DNA of 64,000 nt from Forficula auricularia (taxonomy: Eukaryota; Arthropoda; Insecta; Dermaptera; Forficulidae). Position numbers and translations under genes: made by a program. Below are positions 9,801 through 18,868 of the stretch, in pieces. The DNA lies in NCBI GenBank assembly GCA_024734495.1, contig JALMQS010000846.1, positions 379,805 through 443,804 of the forward strand, given 5' to 3'. The notes beneath the pieces are model-generated. The model did no database searches. It was not told the DNA's origin and worked only from the letters and a program-made list of their open reading frames with translations. Positions within the stretch are counted from its first letter, which is position 1. Each line of letters opens with the position of its first letter.

Positions 9801-12635
9801 AAAAATTTTTAAAAAAAATTTACACTAAAAACAATTTGGCAACAGCGTATTTATTTAACCAGCGGAAGATGTATAAAGCGCGCATGCGCTAGTTTTTTCC
9901 AAATTATAATTTTCATAAGGTTTAACCTAAGCGTTGATTACATTTGTTAAATAACTTTTTTTTTATAGAAATTTAAAATGTATTTTATCTGTCATTTTAA
10001 TATAAAAATATTCAATCTCTTACAATGGTGCCAGATTTGTCAAACGAGCACGGGATTGGCTCGAATTGGTACATAAACAGCAAAAAGTTTTGGTCTTATG
10101 AATTATGAATCCTTATTGTCTGTTCTATTTACTCTAGCATTAACTTTTTGCTAGTATTGTCAACTACCTTAATACTATATTCAAAACTTAATTTTTTTGC
10201 TTAATTGTTTTACTGAACGAATAAAGGATTAACGGTGTGCAATACTATTTCTGTATTCATCCTATCCTACAACATATGTATATATTACTAATACAAATAA
10301 ATTAATATAATTTAATTGATACGTTTATTTCTTGCAGGTTGAAGATATTACAGTTTTAGAAGAAGTTCTTCGTATGATTTTAGAAATTTTAAATTCATGT
10401 TTAAGTAACCAATTATCTCATAATCCTAATCTAGTATATACCCTTTTGTATAAAAAACAAATATTCGAACCTTATAGATCTCATCCTGCATTTCAAGATA
10501 TAATGCAGAATATTGATATTGTAAGATATTTAAAAGTAATTTTATCTTTAAAATAGAATTTTCTTTAAAATTCTTATTTATTTTTAGGTTATTCTATATT
10601 TTTCAAATAAATTAGACCAATTTCAAAATGATTTGGGTGTAACTGAAGTCTTATCGACAATTCAATTGGGCGCTCTACAATGGCCTAAGGAAAGATTAAG
10701 TGTGAGTTCTTGATACAAATTACTATTATTTATTAAAATTTCTACAAAATTCTCTAATGAAGAGTTCCAGGATAAGGTAGTTAAAGATACAACTTTTTCT
10801 TTTCTCACATGGCAACCTTTCGGTCCGATTCAGTATTTTATTAGGTGATAAGGGTTATACTGTCAATCATTTTTTTTAATGCAATCGATTGCAAGAAGGG
10901 GCGCACCATTAAAGATGCAGCCCCTATGGATCTCGAAAGACCCTTGTATTACTGAAGAGAAGGGAAAGTTGAATATATGAGAGGGTGGAGACGTAGGTGT
11001 TTATGCACTCGGGTTTGAAGGTTTGAAGATTATAAGTGCTGGGAGAGAGTTCCAGTTCCTTGAAGTCATGGGGATATACGTATGTATTGGCGAATGAAGT
11101 GGTCCGACACTTTTCTAATTTGACCGCGAAAGAGTGTTGGGAGTCGGAAAAACGCGTGATACGCGCAAAACATGCTTTGGGGGGAATTACTGATTTTATC
11201 TCATCAGAGAACCTGCCGTGATAGTATCTTATAAAAAAGGGAAAGGACAAAGACATTTCTTCGATGAGCGAGTCAAAGAAGTCGGTGAGGGTAGAATCGT
11301 CAATAGCCTGACGGCTCGTTTCTGAATTGCATCCAGGGTAGCAAGAGAATATTTAGAGGCTCCTCTCCATAGACGAGAGCCGTATTCGAGACAGGGGCGG
11401 ATTTTGGCCTTGTAGATGGTGAAAAGATGTAGGGGCGTGAAAAATCGCTTGGACCTGAATAAGTGGCCAATTTTCCTTGCTGGCTGCAGAATCCGCCACA
11501 GTGTTCATTCCAAGACAGGTCAGATGCGACAGAGACGCCCAACATGGATAGGCTGTCACACATTTTCAGGGTATTCGAATCGAAGTGAATATCAGGGAAA
11601 TTTTTATTTTCGCTCCTAGAAATTAGACAACATTGAGTCTTGTTTGCATTAAAGTTAACTAAATTTTGAGAGCTCCATTTATTCAGTTTGTTTAGGTCGA
11701 GAGTGATTGAGGAGGCAACATTGTTTCGATTATTCAGGAGTGAGGGCTTGTCGTGCAGAGTGCTATCAATGAGTGGGATTTGACGTTTGATCGATAAGAT
11801 CGTTTATATAGATTAGGAAGAGTGTGGGGGAGATTACCGAGCCTTGGGGAACACCAGCATTTGTGGAAAAAGATTCAGATGACATTCCATCCACCACAAC
11901 TTTGATACTACGGTTTGCCAGAAAGCTTTCTATCCATTTGTGAAGTGTTGGTATGAATTCAAAGGCTGTCAGTTTGGCAAGAAGATTTTTGTGCCAAACT
12001 TAGTGAAAAGCTTTTGAGATATCTAGGGCTACAGCGAGGGTTTCTTTTCCGGTCTCTAGAGTTTTATTCCAGTTGTGGGTGACAGGTTAAGATATCGCCT
12101 GTGGAAGGATTTTGTCTAAATCCATATTATCTATCGTGAATTATTTTATTATTTTCTAAGTGACGAAGGACGTGTTGTTTAATAACCATTTCCATTATTT
12201 TGGATAAATTAATCTAAAAAAATCATTTGCTGATTTAAAAAATATTACATTAATCATAGGACTTTTAGGTACTATGATCAAGAAATATTTTTTGTAATTT
12301 TATCTCAAATCAGCATGTGTCTTGTTTGCGATTGTATCTAAAAGCATTATGCTCAGATAGCTGACCAAAACGTTGACATTAAAGAATTTTTTTTTATTTC
12401 TCTAACTGCCTTGTCCTGGAATCCCACATTATTTTATGTTACAGCCACAAGAATCTATTATTAATAATATTCTATATTTTTTTTATAGAGATTTCCTGAT
12501 TTAAAATTCAAATATGTTGAGGAAGATCAGCCTGAAGATTTTTTCATCCCTTATGTCTGGACACTGGTTTGCTCCTGTTCAAGCTTATATTGGAATCCAT
12601 CCAAAATCAAACTTTTTGTTCCAGAAACGGTTTGA
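806..12635 (+). CDS. Dym: Dymeclin, 3' nine coding exons (5' end outside window)
   Basis: Coding exons 806-910, 992-1131, 2274-2641, 6484-6609, 6683-6796, 9133-9330, 10338-10520, 10588-10701 and 12489-12635 (TGA). All have AG acceptors and GT donors, and the phases join without a break into 497 residues. The product matches the C-terminal three quarters of dymeclin (vertebrate form about 670 residues). Recognisable blocks are NPYRQA in the third exon, TWYTER and VIRTIQYNM in the fifth, LAALANMS in the sixth, HNPNLVY and FQDIMQNID in the seventh, and [18 protein letters not shown] in the last. Dymeclin is a peripheral Golgi-associated protein needed for Golgi organisation and secretory traffic; human loss causes Dyggve-Melchior-Clausen dysplasia (family knowledge). 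About 165 N-terminal residues should lie before base 806. No frameshift or stop was found. The 3.8-kb intron 2642-6483 holds an RTE LINE, yet the splice sites around it are intact. Confidence 0.96.
1132..2273. other. Dym intron, no gene seen
   Basis: AT-rich intron sequence between two dymeclin exons. I see no conserved ORF, and only weak local inverted repeats (for example around 1330-1450). Confidence 0.7.
3274..3500 (-). mobile_element. Antisense 3' tail of a CR1/Jockey-group LINE
   Basis: An oligo-T run then AATGATATTGATAC mark the reversed 3' end; further in, the reverse strand encodes a decayed version of the NWNSLP-type C-terminus seen intact at 57600-57709. It closely resembles the fragment at 32035-32263. 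Read on the + strand it stays open and so supplies 33 spurious codons to the ORF that continues into the RTE element. Confidence 0.65.
3529..6312 (+). CDS. RTE-like LINE endonuclease/reverse transcriptase, 5'-truncated, uninterrupted ORF
   Basis: 928 codons open from the truncation point to TAA at 6310-6312. The order is: AP-endonuclease part ([31 protein letters not shown] and a GTDHFLV end); a linker rich in Arg/Lys/Glu; reverse transcriptase ([66 protein letters not shown], and the catalytic YADD at 5500-5511); then a C-terminal region ending in a WAGHVAR motif and a Pro/Arg-rich GRPRQRWLD stretch, typical of RTE-type elements. A 14-bp target duplication ATGGAAATTGGATG (3515-3528 and 6329-6342) brackets it, so the N-terminal endonuclease residues were lost at insertion. 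A longer reading from the ATG at 3403 is chimeric. The open frame implies a young copy; without its own 5' end it is probably inactive. Confidence 0.9.
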   Translation: MEDSTLYYSGHPNEHKGGVGFVVNSRTLSSVIDFRPFNERICVLRIKGKFYNISFVNIYAPTEDKSEEDKEAFYQDLEFIYNQLPQYDLKIILGDANAKIGREEILRPTIGKESLHHDSNENGLKMVGFATMNNLMVMSTYFPRKDIYKQTWVSPDGNTRNQIDHFLVDKRHKTSVKNVRSYRGAEMGTDHFLVVMTLGVKIRKVIHTTESLKGYKFDLEKINMPGMKEKYQSEIRRHGGNYEEDGLPEVDELWEGMKCTIKEAAKEAFGEAERIKNRKPWFEKECVEAVERRREIRLKYLGGGESLENYRGVQRGVSRLLRRKKREFYKRRISDLEQAYDQGRIRDFYQEIRQERNGFKARSCIIADINGNDITEKDKIMARWMNYFQELLNFTPPREPLEHSIYITAENYVEVPTRNEIAEAMHHLKNRKSPGIDQIPSELLKAGGDSLMDMMHILITRIWDREEIPGEWREALIVPIHKKGNKKICGNYRGISLLITAYKILSRILLRRLSPISEEVLGEYQCGFRKGRSTSDQLFNIRQLMEKRWEYALDIHHLFIDYKQAYDSVYRESLWTIMEEFGFPKKLIRMTKVCVCGSKSRVKLGGNLSQPFEIGTGLRQGDALSPLLFNLVLEKIMRSVKRVDAGVPLGRVLRAFGYADDIDLVCMSEEGLKRMFGALETGGNGVGLVISEEKTKYMLMSRSIPSCTPMKVGNRVFEGVARFKYLGAIVTSDARIDQEIISRIHAGDRALASLSGLLRMRVLSREIKIKIYNTLIRPVVIYGCESWTMTLLNQRRLISFENKVLRNICGPVQDLTSGEWRRRSEEEVRDLTKQPYISSVVRKRRLEWAGHVARAPKTRDIKNLHESYPPGRRPPGRPRQRWLDNVVRDLQELHVGAGWEGLAQDRGIWRGITREAQALQGRFGHRK
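6889..7406. mobile_element. TTAA-flanked element, GTTCTTTC family, copy A
   Basis: Ends GGCAGTTCTTTC and GAAAGAACCTCC with TTAA at both sides (6885-6888, 7407-7410). TTAA target duplication suggests piggyBac or a similar superfamily. No transposase. The interior is shared with 7776-8793 and 42912-43273. Confidence 0.7.
7931..8110 (-). mobile_element. Antisense 3' tail of a CR1/Jockey-group LINE
   Basis: Starts with an oligo-T run and AATGATATTGATGTG and runs to about AATATCCAATTTACTAAG. The same piece is at 48826-48985 in the opposite orientation. It contains GCACC- and CCCCTCCATCG-type blocks of the 3' UTR but no clear ORF. Confidence 0.55.
8344..8437 (-). repeat. tRNA-like SINE head
   Basis: On the minus strand it has an A-box-like TGGTACAATGGTCAG and a B-box GGTTCGATTCC. 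The anticodon stem does not pair, so it is a SINE or tRNA pseudogene and not a functional tRNA. Confidence 0.55.
9463..10168. mobile_element. TTAA-flanked element, GGTAGTTG family, copy 1
   Basis: Ends GGTAGTTG and CAACTACC with TTAA on both sides (9459-9462, 10169-10172). About 706 bp, no ORF. Shares the blocks AGTTCCGGAGATATT, GGGATATCGG and CAAAAAGTTTTGG with copies at 25714 (opposite orientation) and 34440. Confidence 0.78.
10868..12211 (-). pseudogene. CR1/Jockey-group LINE fragment, decayed RT
   Basis: Reverse strand encodes, in broken frames, the fingers/palm region ([34 protein letters not shown]), then the [10 protein letters not shown] and VPQGSVIS blocks and the C-terminal region. 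Several stops and frameshifts interrupt it. It is a longer but more damaged relative of 56713-57812. Oligo-T at 10868-10876 marks the reversed poly-A end. Confidence 0.8.
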
Positions 12636-13424
12636 CCTATAAAATCAAATAGTTAATGACCATTTTTTTAAAACTCCCATCTATTAAATAAAACTCAGTA
12701 AATTTTATTCTAACAAAAAAAGCCAGATTTTATACTTATTGTAAATTATAAATCTCATTAAAAGGTACTAATTGGATTTTTTAAAAGTTAAAATCAAACG
12801 TTGAATTTTGATATTTCAACATGTTAATAAACTTTTTTTAGAAATATTATATTCATTTAAATTAAAAACTACTCATAAAACTACAGCTAAAATCAAATAA
12901 TAAATGTAAATATTTTTTATTTAATAAAGATAAATTCTTTTACTTATCTTGAAGAATAATGATTCAAATTTTTACCAAAAATATTAGGAAATAAGATTTG
13001 TAATTTATTATTTAACAATTCTTTGATAATAATTTATCATTTGTATTTAAATATATTTAATTTATTCACACTAATTTGAAGAATATATCGTTTTATTTAT
13101 ATTTAGGTTAAATAAATTAGATTTTTTACAGAAATTTTATATTTAAGTATTAGTATTTCTGTGATAGATATTGGCTTTCTTCCAAATACTATTTAACCAT
13201 TGAAAAAAAAATTTCAAATTCTCTAAAAGGAATTTATTAAATTGAACCTATTTGAAATGTTAAAATAATTTTATCTTATCTTTGTGTAAATATGATTTAC
13301 ACTATTGTAAATAACTTATTTAAATGGATAATATTATTAAATATATTTGATTGATTTTTGTGAATTATAAATTTTTATATCAAATAAAAGTTTTAAGAAA
13401 ATACGAATTACGGATTATTTATTA
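12636..13424. other. Dym 3' flank, no further gene
   Basis: Very AT-rich sequence after the dymeclin stop. ATTAAATAAA near 12684 is a possible polyadenylation signal. No ORF or recognised repeat. Confidence 0.6.
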
Positions 13425-14494
13425 CGTAGAGACCGGATTTTTATGCAGTAAAAACTGCCAAAATATGCCATAAAATATGCAGTTAAAAAGCCTGAAATAT
13501 GCAGAATAAGTTGAAATATGCAAATATATGCAGTAAAAATTGGCAAAATAATTTTTTTTTATGCACTAAAAAATTAAAATTGAAGACAAAAAAACTATAT
13601 ATTGGAAGGAGTGCTATGAAATAAATAAAATGATAAAGAAAGCTATAGACACCAAGTGTCAAATATGTACTTTTATTGAGTAAAAAATTTCATAAAATTC
13701 TCATTTTATTTAATATGTTAAAAAATATTTAAACTCAAAAAGAAGCTCTTGAATAAAATCAACATAATAAATATTATAATGTTTCAAAAACTGTGATATA
13801 AAAAATACGGGGGGTATTTTTATTTAACAGACACGATTGTATTGTATTGCTTTTATTTTTTTATATTAACAAGCTTTTCTTATTGACGTAGAAATAATAA
13901 ACTAATAAAATAATGCAAATATTTGTCCGGCTATAATCTGATTACTACACTAATTTACACACACTTTCACACACCCACACGCGCGAAGACTCAATGGCCA
14001 AAATGAACTATAGTTACCGAAGACCATTAAAATAATAATAATAAAGAAATAATTAACAAAGGACCTCAAAAATAATTAAAATTTGATTGTAATTGTGAAT
14101 AATTTATGTTTACAAGTATTTTTCTAAATTATCTTCAGATTATTATGTCTACGGTCACTTAAAATTGATTTATACGATGAAAAAGAGTGCTCCACATCCT
14201 CAGATGTAATGGGGCAAATTTAAAGCAACTTTATATATAATATTTCTTCAGTTTTTTTAATTCTTTCTCCGAAAATTTACTTTTAAAAAATCTGTATTTG
14301 GCGCGAAATAGGCAATATTTGACAAAAAATCCTTCAAATATGCAATTTTATGCAATATTAGTCAAATATGCAAAAATATGCAGTATAAAATTTAACCCAC
14401 AGTATCCTAGATGCATGATTCGGATAGATAATTGATCCCCTGGATCGTACGTGGCTGCAAACAAAATATGCAATTGCATAGAAGTCCGGTCTCT
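13425..14494. mobile_element. hAT-like non-autonomous element
   Basis: Ends (CGT)AGAGACCGGA and TCCGGTCTCT, with the 8-bp direct flank ATTTATTA (13417-13424, 14495-14502). Both subterminal regions are crowded with AAATATGCA-type repeats, as expected of hAT transposase-binding sites. 1070 bp, no transposase ORF. The flank is AT-rich, so the duplication is likely but not certain. Confidence 0.65.
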
Positions 14495-14510
14495 ATTTAT
14501 TAGTTACCAA

Positions 14511-14524
14511 GTTACCATGGAAAT
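14511..14524 (+). promoter_or_regulatory. RFX X-box-like site before the 14543 gene
   Basis: GTTACC-AT-GGAAAT, an imperfect inverted repeat. It fits the RFX consensus RYYRYY-N(1-3)-RRNRAC at 11 of 12 half-site positions, failing only at the last base. It lies 19 bases before the ATG and 8 bases after the target duplication of the upstream hAT-like element. RFX factors drive ciliary genes in animals. A chance match cannot be excluded. Confidence 0.4.
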
Positions 14525-14542
14525 CATAATTTATTAGAGAAA

Positions 14543-17500
14543 ATGTCGCAAGTTTTACCTATACATTATAGATCAAAATTAAGTCAAAATGATTATTCCA
14601 CTTCTAGTGGAATCGGTCTCAATTATCGGCCTAAAATAAGCGAAAATTATGAGGTATAATGATTATAGATTTTATTTATTATATCCTGTAAAAATAGAAT
14701 TTATAAAATTGTATCTTTTTTTACTTTTAGAGGCTTCAAAGACCAATACCAAATTTTCTAAAACTCAGTGACCCGTTAACCCAAAATGAAGGGTATCTGA
14801 CCTGTCAAGAAAAATATTATGATGCTAAATTTAAATTTGAAGTTGAAGAGCCGATGCGTAAAGCGCCATCATGTAAAGCTCAATATCAAAAAACCCTGGA
14901 AGAAAAAGTGGGTCTACAATTTTCCTTTGTATCTCTATTTCCAAATTTAAAATTTATTTTAATTTTTTTTTTTTTTAATTATAATAGATGCTTAAAAAAT
15001 ATCCAAGAGAATTGACAATTGGAAAAGGGAATACAGAATATAGAAGATCATTTGATGGCAAACCAGAAAAACTTTTAACTGAAATAATTTTTTGCCCAGC
15101 CGATACTTATCCTTGTGAGGTAAATTGAACTAATTATAGAGTATACATTAGGTTGATGACTTTTTCATTTTTTTTTTCAAAAATTATTTCCTGTAGCACA
15201 AATGGATGAACTTTTGCCTATTAATGACTAAAATGAGCTATATTCCAATAGCCAGATACTGAGTGAGGATTTGCCTCGCGAGGCCAGGCCCCTGAGGCAA
15301 ATGCCTTGCCGGTCAATACGTGCCTCACCCAAGGCAAAAGTGCCCGTTGCCTCGTCCGAGGCTGCCTCGGCCCGATCCATCGGTTGTCGGTTTTAGTGAA
15401 TGCTCAAAGGCGCCTCGGGTCGTCTCCTGCGTTCACTCAGGACGGTTCTGCGGCAAACGCCCGAGGCAGGCTCGCGAGGCTGCTTGCTCAGTCTACTGAC
15501 TATTGAAATATTAAAAAAGCTCACGCACAAACCGTTTTTAAATTTTTTGTATACCGTTTAACATTTTATACAATTGTATTAACAATGTTTATATAATAAT
15601 ATCGTCACCCCATTACAAGAACTAGGTAACTCCATTTTTCAAGTTCTTGAAAAATGGGCTGAAAATGTTTTACCTATTCCATACCAGGCATGTTTAAAGT
15701 GCTTATCTGAATAAACTGCTTAATATGACTACAGATTATTATTATTATAATTATGAATAACAATTAATATGTATTTTTATCTATGAAATAGCCAGGTATC
15801 TCAAAAAATAATTTTTTGGAGTTACCTAGTTCTTGCGATGGGTGACGATATCTCAAATACCTGAAAACCCACTGGAAAACAAATAAATCTCCAATCAACA
15901 TTGCCTGAAGCAACCAGAGATGTGAGCGTACGATCAAAGTTATGCAAGACTTGCACGACTTCTGCCGCAACATGGACACCCTCCCACTGGGATTCATCCT
16001 ATCCAATGACATTATCGTGAATAATTGACTTCCTTGTGTGTTTGATGACACAATATAATGTTGTATATATGTGACTCTAAAGCTTGGGTTCAATTTTATA
16101 TCTGCTTACAATGACTTCAAAAAATGCTCAAAAAACTGATAAATAAAAATTTTCAATTTTGTTCGTGAGGTTTTTTTATCAAATCTCTTTGAAAGTAATA
16201 TTTTATCTAATCTTTAATGAAAGATCATCAAATTATGATATAGGGAAATGAGATTGTAAAAAAGTCATCACCCTAGTATAAATACATCTATACATTTATA
16301 CAGTTCTTCGAATGGTTTGAAGCAACCACACCCACCTCTACTCGACTTTATCTCAACTCAGACAGAAGGGAATATTGCAGCAATATTACATTGCAATATT
16401 AAACTTGCAGGAACATTGCAGCAACATTGCCACTTCATTGTTGCCACTGCAATGTTGCTGCAATATTGCCAATATTGTGCAAGGTTTGCAATATTCCAGT
16501 CTGTCTGGGAAGCCAACTCTTTCACTTCTCTAAGTGTTCCTCATCCCGTATATTTTATTATCAGAAGAAAATATTATTAATCTAGCTCTTCCTCTCTTTC
16601 TCATCTCCACCTCTAAAATATCCCTAAACAATTCTCTTTGTCTTAAACTTTGTCCTATCATCTGAACTCTTCTCTTCCACAGATTCTACCACAATGTTCT
16701 CTTTTCTTTAATTTTATCAAGAATTTCTTTATTTGTGATTCTTTTCACCTATTTGATTTTTAACATTCTTTTCCAGCATGACATTTTAAAGGCTTCCAGT
16801 CTCTTTCTATTTCTTCAATCGTCCAGGTTTCACTTAATTACATGGCGATGCTCCATACTTGTCTTAAACAACATCTTCCTATTTTCTAAACTACCCAGAC
16901 AGAAGAGAATATTCCAGCAATATTGCGAACCTTGCACAATATTGGCAACATTGCAGTGGCAACTTTGAAGTGACAATATTGCTGCAATGTTGCTGTAAGG
17001 TTTAATATTGGAATGTAATATTTCTGCAATATTCCCTTCTGTCTGGATAATTGAGGACCAGCATAATTTTTGTTCGTTTGGAATTAAACCCCAATTTAGC
17101 CTGAGCAATTTTAGATTTAAGTTTGGCAAAATTGAAAAAAAATAAATATCTATTTTAATATTTAAACTTTTAATAAAAATACTTTAACAGAGTCGTGGAT
17201 TAGGACGAGATGAACAATCTCCAGTTCCTCCTGGAGTTCCCAGCGTTATGAGACTTGTTGATCCATATTTAAGCGAAACTCAACTTCAATTTGCTCATTA
17301 CTCACCTAAGCAACAATTAGATTATGTGGGTGGAAAAAATATTATTACATTTTATGATACGAACCCTGAAGCCTTTCCAATTGTAAGTATATTAACCTTT
17401 ATTTTATCAGAGACGCAATCTCTTTATATGTTCTTCCTGTAATTTTTTGAATATTCAGGTTTTTGGTCACGGGCCCAAAGAAAAAATTTTCATAGGATCA

Positions 17501-18137
17501 CCTCTAAGTCAAAGATCTCTTCACATTTATGATAAAACAATGTTCAATTTTCCAGTTTTGAATCGTATTCAAAGAACTTATACTCGCATCGTTCCTCGAC
17601 GGTAGCTATCTTAGGGCCAGTTGTATGCCGGTTTGTAAAGTCTTTGTAAAAAGTGGACAAAGGGTAAAACATTAGAATTCACCTTATTCCCGGCCGGATG
17701 GCCAATCAGATGAACACACACTTTCATCTGATTGGCTATCCCGCCGGGCTATAGGGTGAATTGTAAGGATTTACCCTTTGTCAACTTTTACAAAGATTTC
17801 ACCAACCGACAAACAACTGGCCCTTAATCTTCGTAGTTAATTTGTTAGATTATTTTGAGATCATAATCAATTATTTTCCTTATATTAAACTTGCCTAAAT
17901 TTTGCTTTTTTTTTTAGTGGAATGGAAACCGAATTTCAAGCTAAATATATCTCACCAACAAATGATCTAATCGCAAAAACGAGAGATATTCAATCATTTC
18001 CACCAATTCCAAAAGCTTCTCCTTGGGAAAATCTATCGCCCCCCAATATGTATTGTACCGAGTCGTGTCATGTTGGCTCGCATTGGCCATTACTTGCCAC
18101 GGTGAATCAAGGAAAAGCTTTACAAATTAAATCATAA
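14543..18137 (+). CDS. Uncharacterised six-exon gene, 324-residue protein, possibly axonemal
   Basis: Exons 14543-14653, 14731-14907, 14988-15119, 17191-17382, 17459-17601 and 17918-18137 (TAA). The start is the first ATG of an open exon, 19 bases after an X-box-like site. Every junction is GT/AG and in phase. I do not recognise the family. The protein is soluble-looking, with no signal peptide or membrane segment and no clear domain. It is rich in Pro, Tyr and charged residues. It has scattered short turns such as RPIPNFLKLSDPL, VPPGVPSVMRLVDPYL, IGSPLSQRSLHIYDKT and FPPIPKASPWENLSPP, and a Cys-containing C-terminal part (MYCTESCHVGSHWP). Such extended Pro/Tyr-rich proteins occur among microtubule inner proteins of sperm tails; with the X-box this makes an axonemal role a reasonable but unproven inference. 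Introns 3 and 5 contain MITEs. Confidence 0.85.
15259..15500. repeat. GC-rich foldback element in an AT-rich intron
   Basis: Inverted ends CTGAGTGAG and CTTGCTCAG, with GCCTCGCGAGGC near the left end and CTCGCGAGGC near the right. The interior repeats GCCTCG/CGAGGC many times. Its composition contrasts strongly with its neighbours. It lies in intron 3 of the 14543 gene. Confidence 0.6.
15598..15853. mobile_element. MITE with ATCGTCACCC ends
   Basis: Inverted arms share ATATCGTCACCC and CAAGAACTAGGTAACTCCA; about 253 bp with a small central palindrome around 15635-15656. Located in intron 3 of the 14543 gene. Confidence 0.65.
16358..16508. mobile_element. MITE rich in GCAATATTGC, copy 1
   Basis: Ends CAGACAGAAGGGAATATTGC and CAATATTCCAGTCTGTCTGG. 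The interior is a run of ATTGCAGCAA and GCAATATTGC palindromes. Inverted relative to copy 2. Confidence 0.65.
16509..17130 (-). pseudogene. Decayed LINE reverse transcriptase C-terminal region
   Basis: On the reverse strand, the frames give KIAQAKLGFNSKRTK, then (after the MITE) RLEAFKMSCWKRMLKI, ITNKEILDKIKEKRTLW and RRVQMIGQSLRQ. These resemble the post-RT region of the RTE-type endonuclease-reverse transcriptases common in insects. Stops are frequent. Confidence 0.6.
16895..17046. mobile_element. MITE rich in GCAATATTGC, copy 2
   Basis: Ends CCAGACAGAAGAGAATATTC and GAATGTAATATT...CTTCTGTCTGG. It interrupts a decayed antisense LINE remnant, so it is younger than that remnant. Confidence 0.65.
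17611..17826. mobile_element. GGGCCAGTTGTATG MITE, copy 1
   Basis: Palindromic 216 bp, ends TTAGGGCCAGTTG and CAACTGGCCCTTAA, with a central CCAATCAGATGA block repeated inverted. It makes up about two thirds of the 316-base intron 5 of the 14543 gene. The ends resemble PIF/Harbinger-type elements (low confidence). Confidence 0.75.
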
Positions 18138-18349
18138 AAATATAATTATCATTTTTATTAATAATTATAAGTTGTGAAAAAATGGAATAAAAATCATATA
18201 GCTTTTTTATTAAAGTAATAGTTTGTTTTCTAGTATGTAATAGAATATATTCAAACGCCTCCCAATCGATCACAAACACAAGGGTCGAAAATAATTTTTT
18301 CTTTACCCCGGTGCTCAATCACAACGAGGCCTCGTCGAAAGACAATTAT

Positions 18350-18868
18350 AAATTAAATTAAATTGGGGAACGAAGAAAAGATTTTTTTATATTATAGATA
18401 AAACGATCAGCCGGGGTTCGAACCCTGGATCTTCGCATGTGTACTGCGATGCTTTGTCATAAGAGCCTTAGCTCCTATCTCCTCTAGCCACTGATCCCCC
18501 GAACTCAGCTAATACTTAATGTCTATATGAATTATGGAATTTCTTTAATATCCTCCTCGTTCATTTTTATCAGCTTTGTAGTGGCCTGTGATCGATTGGG
18601 AGGCGTTTGAATATAGTTTAAAAATAGTCAGGCCACTCCAGAGCTGATAAAAATGAACTATGAAGAGATTAAAGAAATTCCATAATTCATATAGACATTA
18701 GGTATTAGTTTGAATTCGGGGATCAGTGGCTAAGAAGATATAGGAGCTAAGGCTCTTATGACAAAGCATCGCAGTACACATGCGAAGATCCCGGGTTCGA
18801 ACCCCGGCTGATTCTTTTATCTATAATATAAAAAAATATTTTCTTTGTTCCCCAATTTAATTTAATAT
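18350..18868. repeat. Large inverted repeat with a tRNA-like SINE in each arm
   Basis: Arms 18350-18586 and 18631-18868 with a 44-base loop. Each arm carries a tRNA-like B-box (GGTTCGAACCC) and the block CTTTGTCATAAGAG. The loop sequence (GATCGATTGGGAGGCGTTTG) also occurs inverted just outside at 18249-18279. A third related copy is at 52660-52860. Confidence 0.7.

Noticed and set aside
15306..15506. 66-codon ORF in the GC-rich foldback
   Set aside because: Open only because of GC-rich repeat content; no conserved residues and it lies within an intron.
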